Source of the DNA: Lacunisphaera limnophila
GTDB lineage: Bacteria > Verrucomicrobiota > Verrucomicrobiia > Opitutales > Opitutaceae
Direction of reading: 5' to 3'
Assembly: GCF_001746835.1 (NCBI RefSeq)
Contig: NZ_CP016094.1
Span: 2,619,501 to 2,683,500, forward strand
Length of the DNA stretch: 64,000 bases
This document shows, in pieces, positions 31,112-41,540 of this stretch. How positions within the stretch are numbered: the first letter of the stretch is position 1; every line of letters begins with the position of its first letter. Below the pieces are notes generated by a model. It had not been told where the DNA came from. It saw nothing but the letters and a program-made list of their open reading frames with translations, and made no database searches. The position numbers were made by a program, and so were the translations under genes.

Positions 31112-32251
31112 TTACGCGAAGACGGCGCCGCCGAGGAGCTGTTCGCCCCGGTAGAGGGCCATGATCTGGCCGGAGGCGAGGGCGCGCTGGGGCGTGGCGA
31201 AACGGATGCGGGCGGAGGCCGGCGGGATCGCGGTATCCGGCCCACCCGGGTCCGGCGTGAACGTGATGGCGACGCGCGGGTCGCGGTAGCGCACGCGGCA
31301 CTCGATTTCCGCGGGGGCGGTGAGCGGGTCGCCGATGAAACTCAGGCTGTGCACGCGCGCCTCGCTCGTCCACAGGCCGGGGGCGGCCGGGCCGTCGAAG
31401 GCGACGAGCAGGGCGTGATCAGCGGCGCGTTTGCCGACGACGACGTAGGCCTCGTTGTCCGTGTTCGACGGGATGCGGATCCCGCGGCGCTGGCCGATGG
31501 TGTAGTAATGGAGGCCGCGGTGTTCGCCGAGGACCCGGCCGTCGGTGGCGCGGACGATCGGGCCGGGGTGGTCGGGGACGTAGGCGCGGAGGAAGTCGGC
31601 CATCTTCACCTCGCCGATGAAGCAGATGCCCTGGCTGTCCTTCTTGCGGGCGTTGGGCAGCCGGGCGTCCGCGGCCAGCTCACGCAGCGCGGGCTTGGCA
31701 AGGTGGCCGATGGGGAAGAGGGCGTCGCGCAGCTGCGCCTGGGCGAGGAGGGCGAGGAAGTAGGACTGGTCCTTGTTGGGGTCGAGGCCTTCGAGGAGGG
31801 CGAAGGTGGAAGGCGTTGCCCGCAACGCGTTCGGATCGGAAAGCGCGTTGGGGGCAACGCGCTCCACCCGGCGGGCGTAGTGGCCCGTGGCCACGGACGC
31901 GAAGCCCTCGGCCCGGGCATAGTTCAGGAACACGCCGAACTTCATCTCGCGGTTGCACATCACGTCCGGGTTCGGCGTGAGGCCGCGCTGGTAGCCGTCG
32001 AGCAGGTAGTCCACCACCAGCCGGCGGTAATCCTGCATCAGGTTGACCACGCGGAACTCGATCCCGATGGCCTCGGCGGTGGCGCGGGCATCTTCGATAT
32101 CCTGCATCCACGGGCAGTGACCGAGGACGTTGTCCTCGTTGATCCAGTTCTTCATGTAGGCGCCGACGATGTCGTGGCCCTGCTGCTTGAGCAGGAGCGC
32201 GGCGACGGAGCTGTCGACTCCGCCGGACATGGCGACGAGGATGCGGGACAT
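31112..32251 (-). CDS. mnmA: tRNA-specific 2-thiouridylase MnmA
   Basis: MnmA thiolates U34 of Glu, Gln and Lys tRNAs. The 379-residue protein has the PP-loop [20 protein letters not shown] at the start, the catalytic cysteines in [13 protein letters not shown] and [10 protein letters not shown], and [10 protein letters not shown]. The frame is open upstream but MSRILVAM is the family N-terminus (ATG at 32251). Between GHYARR and [11 protein letters not shown] lies an extra stretch, [19 protein letters not shown], encoded by a palindromic repeat (31806-31869) that also occurs between genes at 39665-39737. Confidence 0.96.
   Translation of the reverse strand: MSRILVAMSGGVDSSVAALLLKQQGHDIVGAYMKNWINEDNVLGHCPWMQDIEDARATAEAIGIEFRVVNLMQDYRRLVVDYLLDGYQRGLTPNPDVMCNREMKFGVFLNYARAEGFASVATGHYARRVERVAPNALSDPNALRATPSTFALLEGLDPNKDQSYFLALLAQAQLRDALFPIGHLAKPALRELAADARLPNARKKDSQGICFIGEVKMADFLRAYVPDHPGPIVRATDGRVLGEHRGLHYYTIGQRRGIRIPSNTDNEAYVVVGKRAADHALLVAFDGPAAPGLWTSEARVHSLSFIGDPLTAPAEIECRVRYRDPRVAITFTPDPGGPDTAIPPASARIRFATPQRALASGQIMALYRGEQLLGGAVFA
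31806..31869. repeat. Palindromic repeat inserted in frame in mnmA
   Basis: The segment runs from GTGGAAGGCGTTGCCCGCAA to GTTGGGGGCAACGCGCTCCA and can fold on itself. The right part is nearly identical to that of the intergenic copy at 39665-39737. Confidence 0.82.
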
Positions 32252-32522
32252 CCGTCCACAGAAACCATGAATGGGCCCGAATGAACACACATTTTGCAGG
32301 CAGCGGCGGATACAGCACAAGGCCCTGAAAAATTTCATTGGGAGCGGATGGCTCGGGCGTGGGAGGGGCTTTGCGCCCCGATAATTCGCGTTCGTCGCCG
32401 GGAAAGGCGGGACCCGGAGCCCCTGCCTTGATCCCATCCCCAAAGCACGGCCGGTGACTTTGCCGAGTTGTCCCAGCACGGCCCGCACGAGTCTAAGGAG
32501 AGCGCAAAGCGCACGCTTGCGG
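32252..32522. other. Spacer between divergent mnmA and GH13 genes
   Basis: No gene is supported. It must contain the promoters of both genes; only the sigma-54-like site at 32523-32539 could be pointed to. Confidence 0.5.
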
Positions 32523-32539
32523 TGGCGTGGCATCTGCTA
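32523..32539 (+). promoter_or_regulatory. Possible sigma-54 promoter for the GH13 gene
   Basis: TGGCGTGGCATCTGCTA has GG (32524-32525) and GC (32536-32537) 10 bases apart with TGGC and CTGCTA halves. The match is weaker than the two flagellar ones, and chance matches are expected in high-GC DNA. Confidence 0.3.
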
Positions 32540-32564
32540 GAAAGTATCGAGACCAACGCCACTT

Positions 32565-35039
32565 GTGAACACCCGCGCCCCTTTCAACCTTGAGCTGGCC
32601 CATCGCATCGCGCGGGCGTGGCTGACCTCGACCTCGTCGGGCATCATTGAGATGGGGGCCGACTGGACGGCCGAGTCGCTGCCGCTGCTGACGCCGGGCG
32701 ACAAGGCCTTTGAGTTTTCCGACCTGAGCCCGGCGGAGCCGTCGCTCTATGCCGACGAGGCCGCCTACTACGTGGACGATGCCGGCCAGGTGGTCTTCAT
32801 GCTCGATCCCGCCGAGCACAGCTGGGTCAACTTCACGGAAATGCCCGTCTACGTGGCGGGTGATTTCAACGGCTGGCAGGCCGCGGTGGGGCAGCCGGAC
32901 TGGTCGATGGTCTGGGGCGACCTGAACGGCCGTCGGGTGCTGCTCCTGCGCAAGCCGGCCGCGGGGCTCCTCACCGAACCGCCGGCGCAGTTCAAGTTTG
33001 TGACCGGGGACGGCCGCTGGCTGGACCTGCCGCGTGACGCCACCAACGTGGTGGCGGGGGAGGGCGGACGCACGAACCGCCTGCTCAAGCGCCACCGCAC
33101 GGGCCGCAACCTGTTCCGTTTCACCACGGCCGAGCCGGTCCTCCTGAACCAGACCTACTCGGTGATCCTCGTGCGCGAGGGCCGGGAGCCGCCGAAGGTC
33201 CGGGTGCGGCTGGGCAAGTTTTTCCACGCGCTGCGCAGCGACCTGCCGCTGGGCGCACGGGTGAGTCGCGGCGAGACGACGTTCCGGCTTTTTGCCCCGC
33301 GCGCCAAGCACGTGCGGCTGTTCCTCTGCGAGAAACTCGAGGACCAGAACAAGGCCTTCGGCTACGAGCTCGACCGGCGCACGGAGGATCACGGCTGGTC
33401 CGGCGTGTGGGAGGCGCATCTCAACCGCAACCTGCACGGCTGGTATTACTGGTACTCGGTCAGCGGCCCGCACGATGTGTTCGGCCACTTCCACCCGACG
33501 CAGAAGATCCTCGATCCCTATGCGCTCGCCGCCGTCAGCCGGGACGGCCCCGGCATCGTGCTGGATCCCGCGTGGGTGGGCCGCGCCGACCGCTCCTTCG
33601 CCACCCCCGCGTGGCAGGACCTCGTGATGGTGGAGGGCCACGTGCGCGACCTCGCGGCGCACGCCCCGCTGCCGCTCACCGCCGACGAGCGCCTGGGTTT
33701 CACCGGGCTGACCAAGTGGGTGGAGAGCCCGGATTTCTACCTGAAGAAGCTGGGCGTGAACTGCGTGGAGCTGCAGCCCGTGCACCAGGCCGACAACACC
33801 GCCCGCGGCGAGTATTTCTGGGGCTACATGCCGGTGAGCTATTTCGCGCCGGCGGCGGATTACGGCTTGGATGGCGCCCACGCGTCCCAGGTGAAGGAAT
33901 TGCAGGCACTGGTGGCGGCCTTCCACCGGCAGGGCATGGCGGTGGTGATCGACGTGGTCTACAACCACGTCGGCGTGCCGGCGCACCTGATGTTCATCGA
34001 CAAGCTCTATTACTTCGAGGTGAACGACGAGGGCGTGCTGGCCAACTGGAGCGGCTGCGGCAACGACCTGCGCGCCCGTTCGGCCATGGCGACGCGCCTT
34101 ATCATCGACAGCCTGGTACACCTGATCGAGGTCTACGGTGTGGACGGCTTCCGGTTCGACCTCGCCGAGTTGATCGGCGTGGACGTGCTGCGGGATATCG
34201 AGGCGGCGGTGAAGCGGGTGAAGCCCGACGTGATCCTGATCGCCGAGCCCTGGAGCTTCCGCGGCCACATCGCCGCCGCCCTGCGACCGACCGGCTACGC
34301 CTCGTGGAACGACAACTATCGGGACTTCGTCCGCGGCTACGTGCACGGCCGCGGCGCCGCCGACACACTCGAGTATTTCCTGAAGGGTTCGCCCTGGCAC
34401 TTCGCCTACTGGCCCGCGCAGACGGTCAACTACACGGAGTCGCACGACGACAGCACATGGATCGACGTCATCACCGAGAATCCCGGCCACAACGGCCACC
34501 AGCCCACCCAGAACGACCGGCAGCGCACGCACCTGATGGCGGCGATCCTGTTTTCCTCCGTCGGCATCCCGCTGGTGTCGGCAGGGCAGGACTTCCTGCG
34601 CAGCAAGCACGGCGTGAACAACACCTACCTGCGCGGCGACCTGAACGCGCTGGACTACCGCCGCGCCGCCCGTTTCCCGGCGACGCACAAGTACTTTGCC
34701 GACTGGATCGCGTTCCGGCGTTCACCCCGCGGGCAGCTGATGCGGCTGTGGGCGCGGCCCTCGGAGGGCTATTTCCAGTGCTTTGGCCGCGCGGGTCACC
34801 CGGCGCTGATCGCGATCTACAATGCGGACGGGAGCCACGGGCCGCAGAAACTCATGTTCGCCATCAACCCCCACACCGACGACACCACGATGCCGATCGG
34901 GACTTTCACGGAGGCCGGCTGGCGGATGGTGGCCGACCATGAATGTTTTTACCCGGAGGGCACGGACGGACCGCTCCAGGTGGGCCCGGAGGGTGTGTAT
35001 ATCCCGGGTCTGGGCTGCAGCTTGTGGATCGCCGGCTAA
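32565..35039 (+). CDS. GH13 alpha-glucan debranching enzyme (pullulanase type)
   Basis: An 824-residue alpha-amylase-superfamily protein, probably cleaving alpha-1,6 branches of glycogen or similar glucans. The N-terminal 270 residues contain a CBM48-like segment (VYVAGDFNGWQ) and a second beta domain (TTFRLFAPRAKHVRLFL). The (beta/alpha)8 barrel has DVVYNHVG, the nucleophile Asp532 in GFRFDLAEL, the acid/base Glu561 in LIAEPWSF and Asp628 in NYTESHDDS. No signal peptide is seen, so it is likely cytoplasmic. The start is a GTG. Type I pullulanase is the best fit by the YTESHDD motif; a branching enzyme is less likely. Confidence 0.85.
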   Translation: MNTRAPFNLELAHRIARAWLTSTSSGIIEMGADWTAESLPLLTPGDKAFEFSDLSPAEPSLYADEAAYYVDDAGQVVFMLDPAEHSWVNFTEMPVYVAGDFNGWQAAVGQPDWSMVWGDLNGRRVLLLRKPAAGLLTEPPAQFKFVTGDGRWLDLPRDATNVVAGEGGRTNRLLKRHRTGRNLFRFTTAEPVLLNQTYSVILVREGREPPKVRVRLGKFFHALRSDLPLGARVSRGETTFRLFAPRAKHVRLFLCEKLEDQNKAFGYELDRRTEDHGWSGVWEAHLNRNLHGWYYWYSVSGPHDVFGHFHPTQKILDPYALAAVSRDGPGIVLDPAWVGRADRSFATPAWQDLVMVEGHVRDLAAHAPLPLTADERLGFTGLTKWVESPDFYLKKLGVNCVELQPVHQADNTARGEYFWGYMPVSYFAPAADYGLDGAHASQVKELQALVAAFHRQGMAVVIDVVYNHVGVPAHLMFIDKLYYFEVNDEGVLANWSGCGNDLRARSAMATRLIIDSLVHLIEVYGVDGFRFDLAELIGVDVLRDIEAAVKRVKPDVILIAEPWSFRGHIAAALRPTGYASWNDNYRDFVRGYVHGRGAADTLEYFLKGSPWHFAYWPAQTVNYTESHDDSTWIDVITENPGHNGHQPTQNDRQRTHLMAAILFSSVGIPLVSAGQDFLRSKHGVNNTYLRGDLNALDYRRAARFPATHKYFADWIAFRRSPRGQLMRLWARPSEGYFQCFGRAGHPALIAIYNADGSHGPQKLMFAINPHTDDTTMPIGTFTEAGWRMVADHECFYPEGTDGPLQVGPEGVYIPGLGCSLWIAG

Positions 35040-35115
35040 GGGAGGGAAGTCACACCTAAGAGGCGGCCAAACGCAGGTATTTTCCTGGTATTTGGACCCT
35101 TGATCCTTGTCTCTT

Positions 35116-35133
35116 CCCGGCCATCCGGCCGGG
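35116..35133. terminator. Hairpin after the GH13 gene
   Basis: CCCGGCC and GGCCGGG form a perfect 7-bp stem around ATCC. No T-run follows directly (TAGCTCTGTTTATT), so termination is possible but not certain. Confidence 0.45.
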
Positions 35134-35178
35134 TAGCTCTGTTTATTACGCAAATATTGGCCACTGCTGGGCGGATAA

Positions 35179-36315
<1,137 letters not shown>

Positions 36316-36332
36316 GGCGGCGTCCCGCCGCC

Positions 36333-36427
36333 AGTAGCGAGCATCGAGGAGCGAGTAGCGAGCAGACCAAGCTCCTACTCGCTTTCTTTTTTATCCTGCT
36401 CGCTACCCGCTACTCACTACCCGCTAC
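36333..36427. repeat. GTAGCGAG hairpin repeat, copy 1 (gap-pgk spacer)
   Basis: The left arm (36333-36364) is built of AGTAGCGAG/AGCGAGC units; the right arm (36398-36427) of GCTCGCTACCCGCTACTCAC units, so the two can pair. The right arm leads into CTCCTCCTCCCCCC before the pgk ATG. Confidence 0.88.
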
Positions 36428-36441
36428 CTCCTCCTCCCCCC

Positions 36442-37716
<1,275 letters not shown>

Positions 37717-37723
37717 TATCCAT

Positions 37724-37810
37724 AGCAGCGAGTAGTGAGTAGCGAGTAGCGAGCATCTCGCGATTCCTACTGAATTTCTACTCGCTACCCACTACTCGCT
37801 ACTCACTACT
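37724..37810. repeat. GTAGCGAG hairpin repeat, copy 2 (pgk-tpiA spacer)
   Basis: Left arm (37724-37754) AGCAGCGAGTAGTGAGTAGC and onward; right arm (37778-37810) TACTCGCTACCCACTACTCG and onward. The arms are complementary with few mismatches. The spacer has nothing else. Confidence 0.9.
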
Positions 37811-37821
37811 TCAAAAATCCC

Positions 37822-38589
37822 ATGATCCGCAGAAAACTTATCGCTGGTAACTGGAAGATGAACAAGACGGCCGCCGACGGCGTCGCGCTCACCAAGGACA
37901 TCGTGGCCGAGATCGGCCGCATCGGCTCCGTCGACGTCGTGCTTTGCCCGCCGTTCACCGCGCTCGAAAGCGTCGCCAAGGCCCTCGAGGGCCAGAGCAT
38001 CAAGCTCGGCGCGCAGAACATGAACCCCGAGAAGGGCGGCGCCTTCACCGGCGAGGTCTCCGCCGAGATGCTCCGCGGGCTGTTCGTGTCCCACGTGATC
38101 CTCGGCCACAGCGAGCGCCGCACGTTCTTCGGCGACACCGACGCCTTCGTGAACAAGAAGGTCATCGCCGCGCTGGCCAACCAGCTGAAGCCCATCCTGT
38201 GCGTCGGCGAGACCCTCGCCGAGCGCGAGGCCGGCTCGACCCTCGCGGTCGTGCAGCGCCACGTGGAGCAGGGCCTGGCCGGCGTCACCGCCGAGCAGAT
38301 GGCCGCGGTCATCATCGCCTACGAGCCCGTCTGGGCCATCGGCACCGGCAAGGTCGCCACCACGGCGCAGGCGCAGGAGGTCCATGCCTTCATCCGCGAC
38401 TTGCTGACCAAGCTCTATGGCGCCCCCGTGGCCCAGAAGGTCCGCATCCTTTACGGCGGCTCGATGAAGCCGTCCAACGCCCCCGAGTTGCTCGCCGAGA
38501 AGGACATCGACGGCGGCCTGATCGGCGGCGCGGCGCTCGAGGCCCGGTCGTTCATCGACCTGGTCAAGGCGGCCGAAGCGGCCCACTGA
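37822..38589 (+). CDS. tpiA: Triose-phosphate isomerase
   Basis: Interconverts dihydroxyacetone phosphate and glyceraldehyde 3-phosphate. The 255-residue TIM barrel has the substrate-binding RRKLIAGNWKMNKT at the start, the electrophilic histidine in VILGHSERR, the catalytic glutamate in AYEPVWAIGTGKVAT and the phosphate-binding YGGSMKPSNA and GLIGGAALE. It completes the glycolytic trio; the preceding spacer carries only the repeat. Confidence 0.98.
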   Translation: MIRRKLIAGNWKMNKTAADGVALTKDIVAEIGRIGSVDVVLCPPFTALESVAKALEGQSIKLGAQNMNPEKGGAFTGEVSAEMLRGLFVSHVILGHSERRTFFGDTDAFVNKKVIAALANQLKPILCVGETLAEREAGSTLAVVQRHVEQGLAGVTAEQMAAVIIAYEPVWAIGTGKVATTAQAQEVHAFIRDLLTKLYGAPVAQKVRILYGGSMKPSNAPELLAEKDIDGGLIGGAALEARSFIDLVKAAEAAH

Positions 38590-38665
38590 GCCGGCGACCG
38601 CCCCGGGATCCCGTCCGGCTGATCCGGGCTTGCCGCCTTGTGGCCGGCCCGGCTTAGTGCCGTCG

Positions 38666-39649
38666 ATGCGCCGTTCCGCAGGCCTCCACTGCCTCCTGCT
38701 CTGCGCCGTGTTCCTGGGTACCCAGGCCGGCGCGCAGGTGTTTGCCGAGCCCGACTGGGCGATCGAGGCGCGGTTTCCCGGTGCGCCGAAGTCGGATGGC
38801 ATCCTGACGCCCTCGCCGCAGGGTGACGTGAAGGTGCGGCGCTTTTTCTGGGAGCAGGGCGGCCAGCATTTCCTGCTGGCCCGTTTTGAGTACCCGATGG
38901 CCATGCTGCCCGGGGAGGAGACCGGGCTGTACGACAAGTCCATCGGCGACCTGATGAAATCACGGCCCGGCCAGATGCGGGCGCGGGAGCCCTTCACGCT
39001 CGGGCCGTATTATGGCGAGCGGATCGTCGTCGCGCAGCGCCGCGAGCGCTCCCTGCGCGAGGTCCGTTTCCTGGCGGTCGCCTCCGTGCTCTACATGATG
39101 AGCGTCGAGTGGCCGGAGCAGGCCAAGGGCGAGGCCGCGGCCGCGCAGTTTTTCGACACCATCCGGGTGGCGGCCGCGTTTCAGAACGCCCGGGAGGTCG
39201 AGACGGCGGCCCGCTGGCGCGAACTGACCGCCGGTCATTTCACGCTGCGTTACGATGCCTCGCGCTGGTACCGCGACCCGTCGGATGCGGAGCCCGGCAT
39301 CTTCAACCTGCTGCGCACCGACCAGCGGGCCGAGGCCCAGCTGATCGCCGAGCCGCATCCCGTGGAGGGTGGGGACATCGAGCAGGCAGTCCTCGCCACG
39401 GTGCGCGAGACCGCTGAGACCGTGAGCATCCGCCGGCGCGGCCGCAAGCTGCGCGGCGCGGCCGAGGTCACGGAATTGGAGTTCGCGGTCCGGGTGGACG
39501 GCGCCTCGTACATCAACCACGGTTATTTCTACAGCGGCCCCGAGGGGTCGGTCCAGTTGCGCGGCTGGTCGGAGGAGCAGGATTTTCGCGACGTGGCGGG
39601 CGATATCGACGAGCTGCTGGACGGGCTCGAGGTGCGGCGCGGGCGGTAG
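38666..39649 (+). CDS. Secreted hypothetical protein with a duplicated domain
   Basis: A 327-residue protein with a signal peptide (RRSAGLHCLLLCAVFLGTQA, then GAQ). The first half ends with FLAVASVLYMMSVEWPEQAK and QFFDTIRVAAAF, a pattern seen in periplasmic PsbP-like or lipoprotein-associated domains that end in a FxxSF-type helix; the second half (about 190-327) begins LTAGHFTLRYDASRWYRDP and ends DIDELLDGLEV, and may be a related second domain. Function unknown. It starts 76 bases after tpiA and may or may not be cotranscribed. Confidence 0.75.
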   Translation: MRRSAGLHCLLLCAVFLGTQAGAQVFAEPDWAIEARFPGAPKSDGILTPSPQGDVKVRRFFWEQGGQHFLLARFEYPMAMLPGEETGLYDKSIGDLMKSRPGQMRAREPFTLGPYYGERIVVAQRRERSLREVRFLAVASVLYMMSVEWPEQAKGEAAAAQFFDTIRVAAAFQNAREVETAARWRELTAGHFTLRYDASRWYRDPSDAEPGIFNLLRTDQRAEAQLIAEPHPVEGGDIEQAVLATVRETAETVSIRRRGRKLRGAAEVTELEFAVRVDGASYINHGYFYSGPEGSVQLRGWSEEQDFRDVAGDIDELLDGLEVRRGR

Positions 39650-39664
39650 ACCGACGCGGCGTCG

Positions 39665-39737
39665 GGGTGGAGCGGCTTGCCCCCAATACGCTGGTTCGGG
39701 TGGCGGCGCAACGCGTTGGGGGCAACGCGTTCCACCC
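39665..39737. repeat. Palindromic repeat (GCGTTGGGGGCAACGC family), intergenic copy
   Basis: GGGTGGAGCGGCTTGCCCCC at the left pairs imperfectly with GGGGGCAACGCGTTCCACCC at the right. It fills most of the spacer between two convergent genes. The same family is inside mnmA (31806-31869). Confidence 0.83.
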
Positions 39738-39749
39738 GGGCTCCGCCGC

Positions 39750-40223
39750 TCAGGCGGGGCGTCGGAATTCCGCGAGCAGTTCCGCCACGGGCGCGTGCAA
39801 CTCGGCGGGGTCGAGCGCGGCGGTGAGGCGGTTGATCAGGGCGATCGCAGACGCATCGGCGGGATGTTCCAAGGCCACGACCAGACTGGCGTAGAGCGCC
39901 ATCTGCCGCGCGCCGGCGGCCAGATCGTCGCGGCCCTTCAGGTCGTAGAGCTCAGCGGTCTCGGCCAGCAGGCCGGCGTAGCTGAGGCACTTGTCGCGGG
40001 CGGCCGCGGGCGGCTCCAGGTGGCGCAGCGCCGTGATCTGGGCATCCAGGTCCAGGCGAAGAAACTCGGCCGGGGGCAGGGGGAGGAGTTTTTCCTGCAG
40101 GTGAAATGACAGCAGCAAGGCCTCCTCCAGCTCCCGGTCGGTGCGTTGGCTGGCCAGGCGCGCGATGAACTGGCGCAGCAGCGCGATCTGCCGCAGCACG
40201 TAATCCTGGCGCTGGATCGACAT
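39750..40223 (-). CDS. Hypothetical helical protein downstream of the polyprenyl synthase
   Basis: This 157-residue protein is not recognised with confidence. It is entirely helical in appearance (QDYVLRQIALLRQFIARLAS, ELEEALLLSFHLQEKLLPLP, LLAETAELYDLKGRDDLAAG), and the opening DYVLRQI..L.QFIA resembles the start of small proteins of DUF6483 type. It begins 3 bases after the synthase stop, so it is very probably in one transcript with it. No catalytic motif is visible. Confidence 0.7.
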   Translation of the reverse strand: MSIQRQDYVLRQIALLRQFIARLASQRTDRELEEALLLSFHLQEKLLPLPPAEFLRLDLDAQITALRHLEPPAAARDKCLSYAGLLAETAELYDLKGRDDLAAGARQMALYASLVVALEHPADASAIALINRLTAALDPAELHAPVAELLAEFRRPA

Positions 40224-40226
40224 GCG

Positions 40227-41150
40227 TCAGCTGGTGCGACCGGTCAGCGACCCGACGAGCGCGGTGAGGAAGGTCTTGTCCCCGGGGAGCAACGCCAATG
40301 CGGCGAGAGCGGCGTCGGTGTGTTCCCGGGCCAGCTGGCGGGAGGTCTCGAGGCCGTGCAGTTTCACGTAGGTGGTCTTGCCGGCCTGGGCATCCTTGCC
40401 GGCGGTCTTGCCGAGCGTCGCGGTGTCGGCGGTGGCGTCGAGGATGTCGTCCACGATCTGGAAAGCCAGACCGAGGTGGCGGCCGGCGGTGCGCAGCCGG
40501 TCGAGCTGCGCGGGGGTGGCGCCGCCGCAGAGTCCGCCGGCGACGAGGCAGACGGTGAGCATGGCGGCGGTCTTGTTGAGATGGATGAACTCGAGGTCCG
40601 CGGCGGTGGCGTCGGCCTTCTGCTCGGCGAGCAGGTCCTCCATCTGGCCGCCGATGAGTTTCTCGCTGCCGGCGGCGTCGGCGATCTCGCGGGTGAGGGC
40701 GGCACACAAGGCCGGCGTGGCCGCGTAATGTTGTCCGACGAGCTGGAAGGCGAGGGTGAGGAGGGCGTCGCCGGCGAGGAGGGCGGTGGCCTCGTCGAAC
40801 TGCCGGTGGGTCGTCGGCCGGCCGCGGCGGAGGTCGTCGTCGTCCATGCACGGCAGGTCATCGTGCACGAGGGAGTAAGTGTGGAGGCACTCGATCGCGA
40901 CGGCGGCGGGCAGGGCGTCGGCGATCTCAGATTTGAAATTGGAGATTTGAGCTTCGGGTGCACCGGCGCGGGCAAACAGATCGGCGGTGGCCAGGGTGAG
41001 GATGGGCCGGAGGCGTTTGCCGCCGCCGAGCAGGGCGTAGCGCATGGCCTCGTGGAGGCGGGCGGGGCGGGTGGTGGCGGCGGGCACCAGCCGGTCGAGA
41101 CCCTGTTCGGCCCGGACCCGGTAGGCGGGGAGTTGCGCGGCGAAATCCAT
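40227..41150 (-). CDS. ispA: Polyprenyl diphosphate synthase (farnesyl/geranylgeranyl type)
   Basis: Condenses isopentenyl diphosphate with allylic diphosphates to make the C15-C20 precursor of quinones and carrier lipids. The 307-residue protein has GGKRLRPILTLATADLF, the first Asp-rich motif VHDDLPCMDDDDLRRGRPT, and the second in FQIVDDILDATAD. The residues before the first Asp-rich motif and its spacing fit the IspA group. Between RAGAPEA and LPAAVAIECLHTYS sits QISNFKSEIADA, encoded by an A+T-rich repeat found also in uvrA. The frame extends upstream over the fmdB region, but the ATG at 41150 is the family start. Confidence 0.93.
   Translation of the reverse strand: MDFAAQLPAYRVRAEQGLDRLVPAATTRPARLHEAMRYALLGGGKRLRPILTLATADLFARAGAPEAQISNFKSEIADALPAAVAIECLHTYSLVHDDLPCMDDDDLRRGRPTTHRQFDEATALLAGDALLTLAFQLVGQHYAATPALCAALTREIADAAGSEKLIGGQMEDLLAEQKADATAADLEFIHLNKTAAMLTVCLVAGGLCGGATPAQLDRLRTAGRHLGLAFQIVDDILDATADTATLGKTAGKDAQAGKTTYVKLHGLETSRQLAREHTDAALAALALLPGDKTFLTALVGSLTGRTS
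40926..40951. repeat. A+T-rich repeat coding ISNFKSEI in ispA
   Basis: CTCAGATTTGAAATTGGAGA and the following TTTGAG are built of 7-10-base units also found four times in uvrA. On the coding strand it reads QISNFKSEI. Confidence 0.8.
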
Positions 41151-41267
41151 GCAGGCGCAATTTCCGCCCGGGTGGGGTGGTTGGCAAATGGATTGTGAAG
41201 CGCGGGTTGCGGACGAGAACAGACTCGCCTTGCGGCCCGGCCCGCTTTCAATCATGGGTTTCCCGCG

Positions 41268-41528
41268 ATGCCTACCTACGATTATGTCTGCGCCAAGTGC
41301 GGTCACGAGCTTGAGGTGTTCCAGTCCATGAAGGACGCGCCCCTGACCAAGTGCCCGGCCTGCAAGAAGGCCGGCTTGAAGCGTCAGGTCGGCGGTGGGG
41401 CCGGGTTGATTTTCAAGGGCACCGGATTCTACATCACGGACTACAAAAAGAAGTCCGGCGAGAAGAAGGAAACGGCCGCTCCCGCCCCCAAATCCGAAAC
41501 CAAGCCGGCGCCTGCCGCGGCGAAATAA
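41268..41528 (+). CDS. FmdB-family zinc ribbon protein
   Basis: An 86-residue protein beginning with the FmdB/CxxC_CxxC regulatory-domain signature: MPTYDYVCAKCGHELEVFQS with the second pair in TKCPACKK. The glycine-rich GGGAGLIFKGTGFYITDY follows, then a Lys/Ala/Pro-rich tail. The fold probably binds zinc. Its role is not established in most bacteria. The next gene starts 12 bases after its stop, across a run of C residues. Confidence 0.9.
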   Translation: MPTYDYVCAKCGHELEVFQSMKDAPLTKCPACKKAGLKRQVGGGAGLIFKGTGFYITDYKKKSGEKKETAAPAPKSETKPAPAAAK

Positions 41529-41529
41529 T

Positions 41530-41540
41530 CCCCCCCCCCC
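41530..41540 (+). repeat. Tract of eleven C residues before a start codon
   Basis: Eleven consecutive C residues fill the gap between the fmdB-type gene and the ATG at 41541. Such a homopolymer can change length by slippage. Confidence 0.9.
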
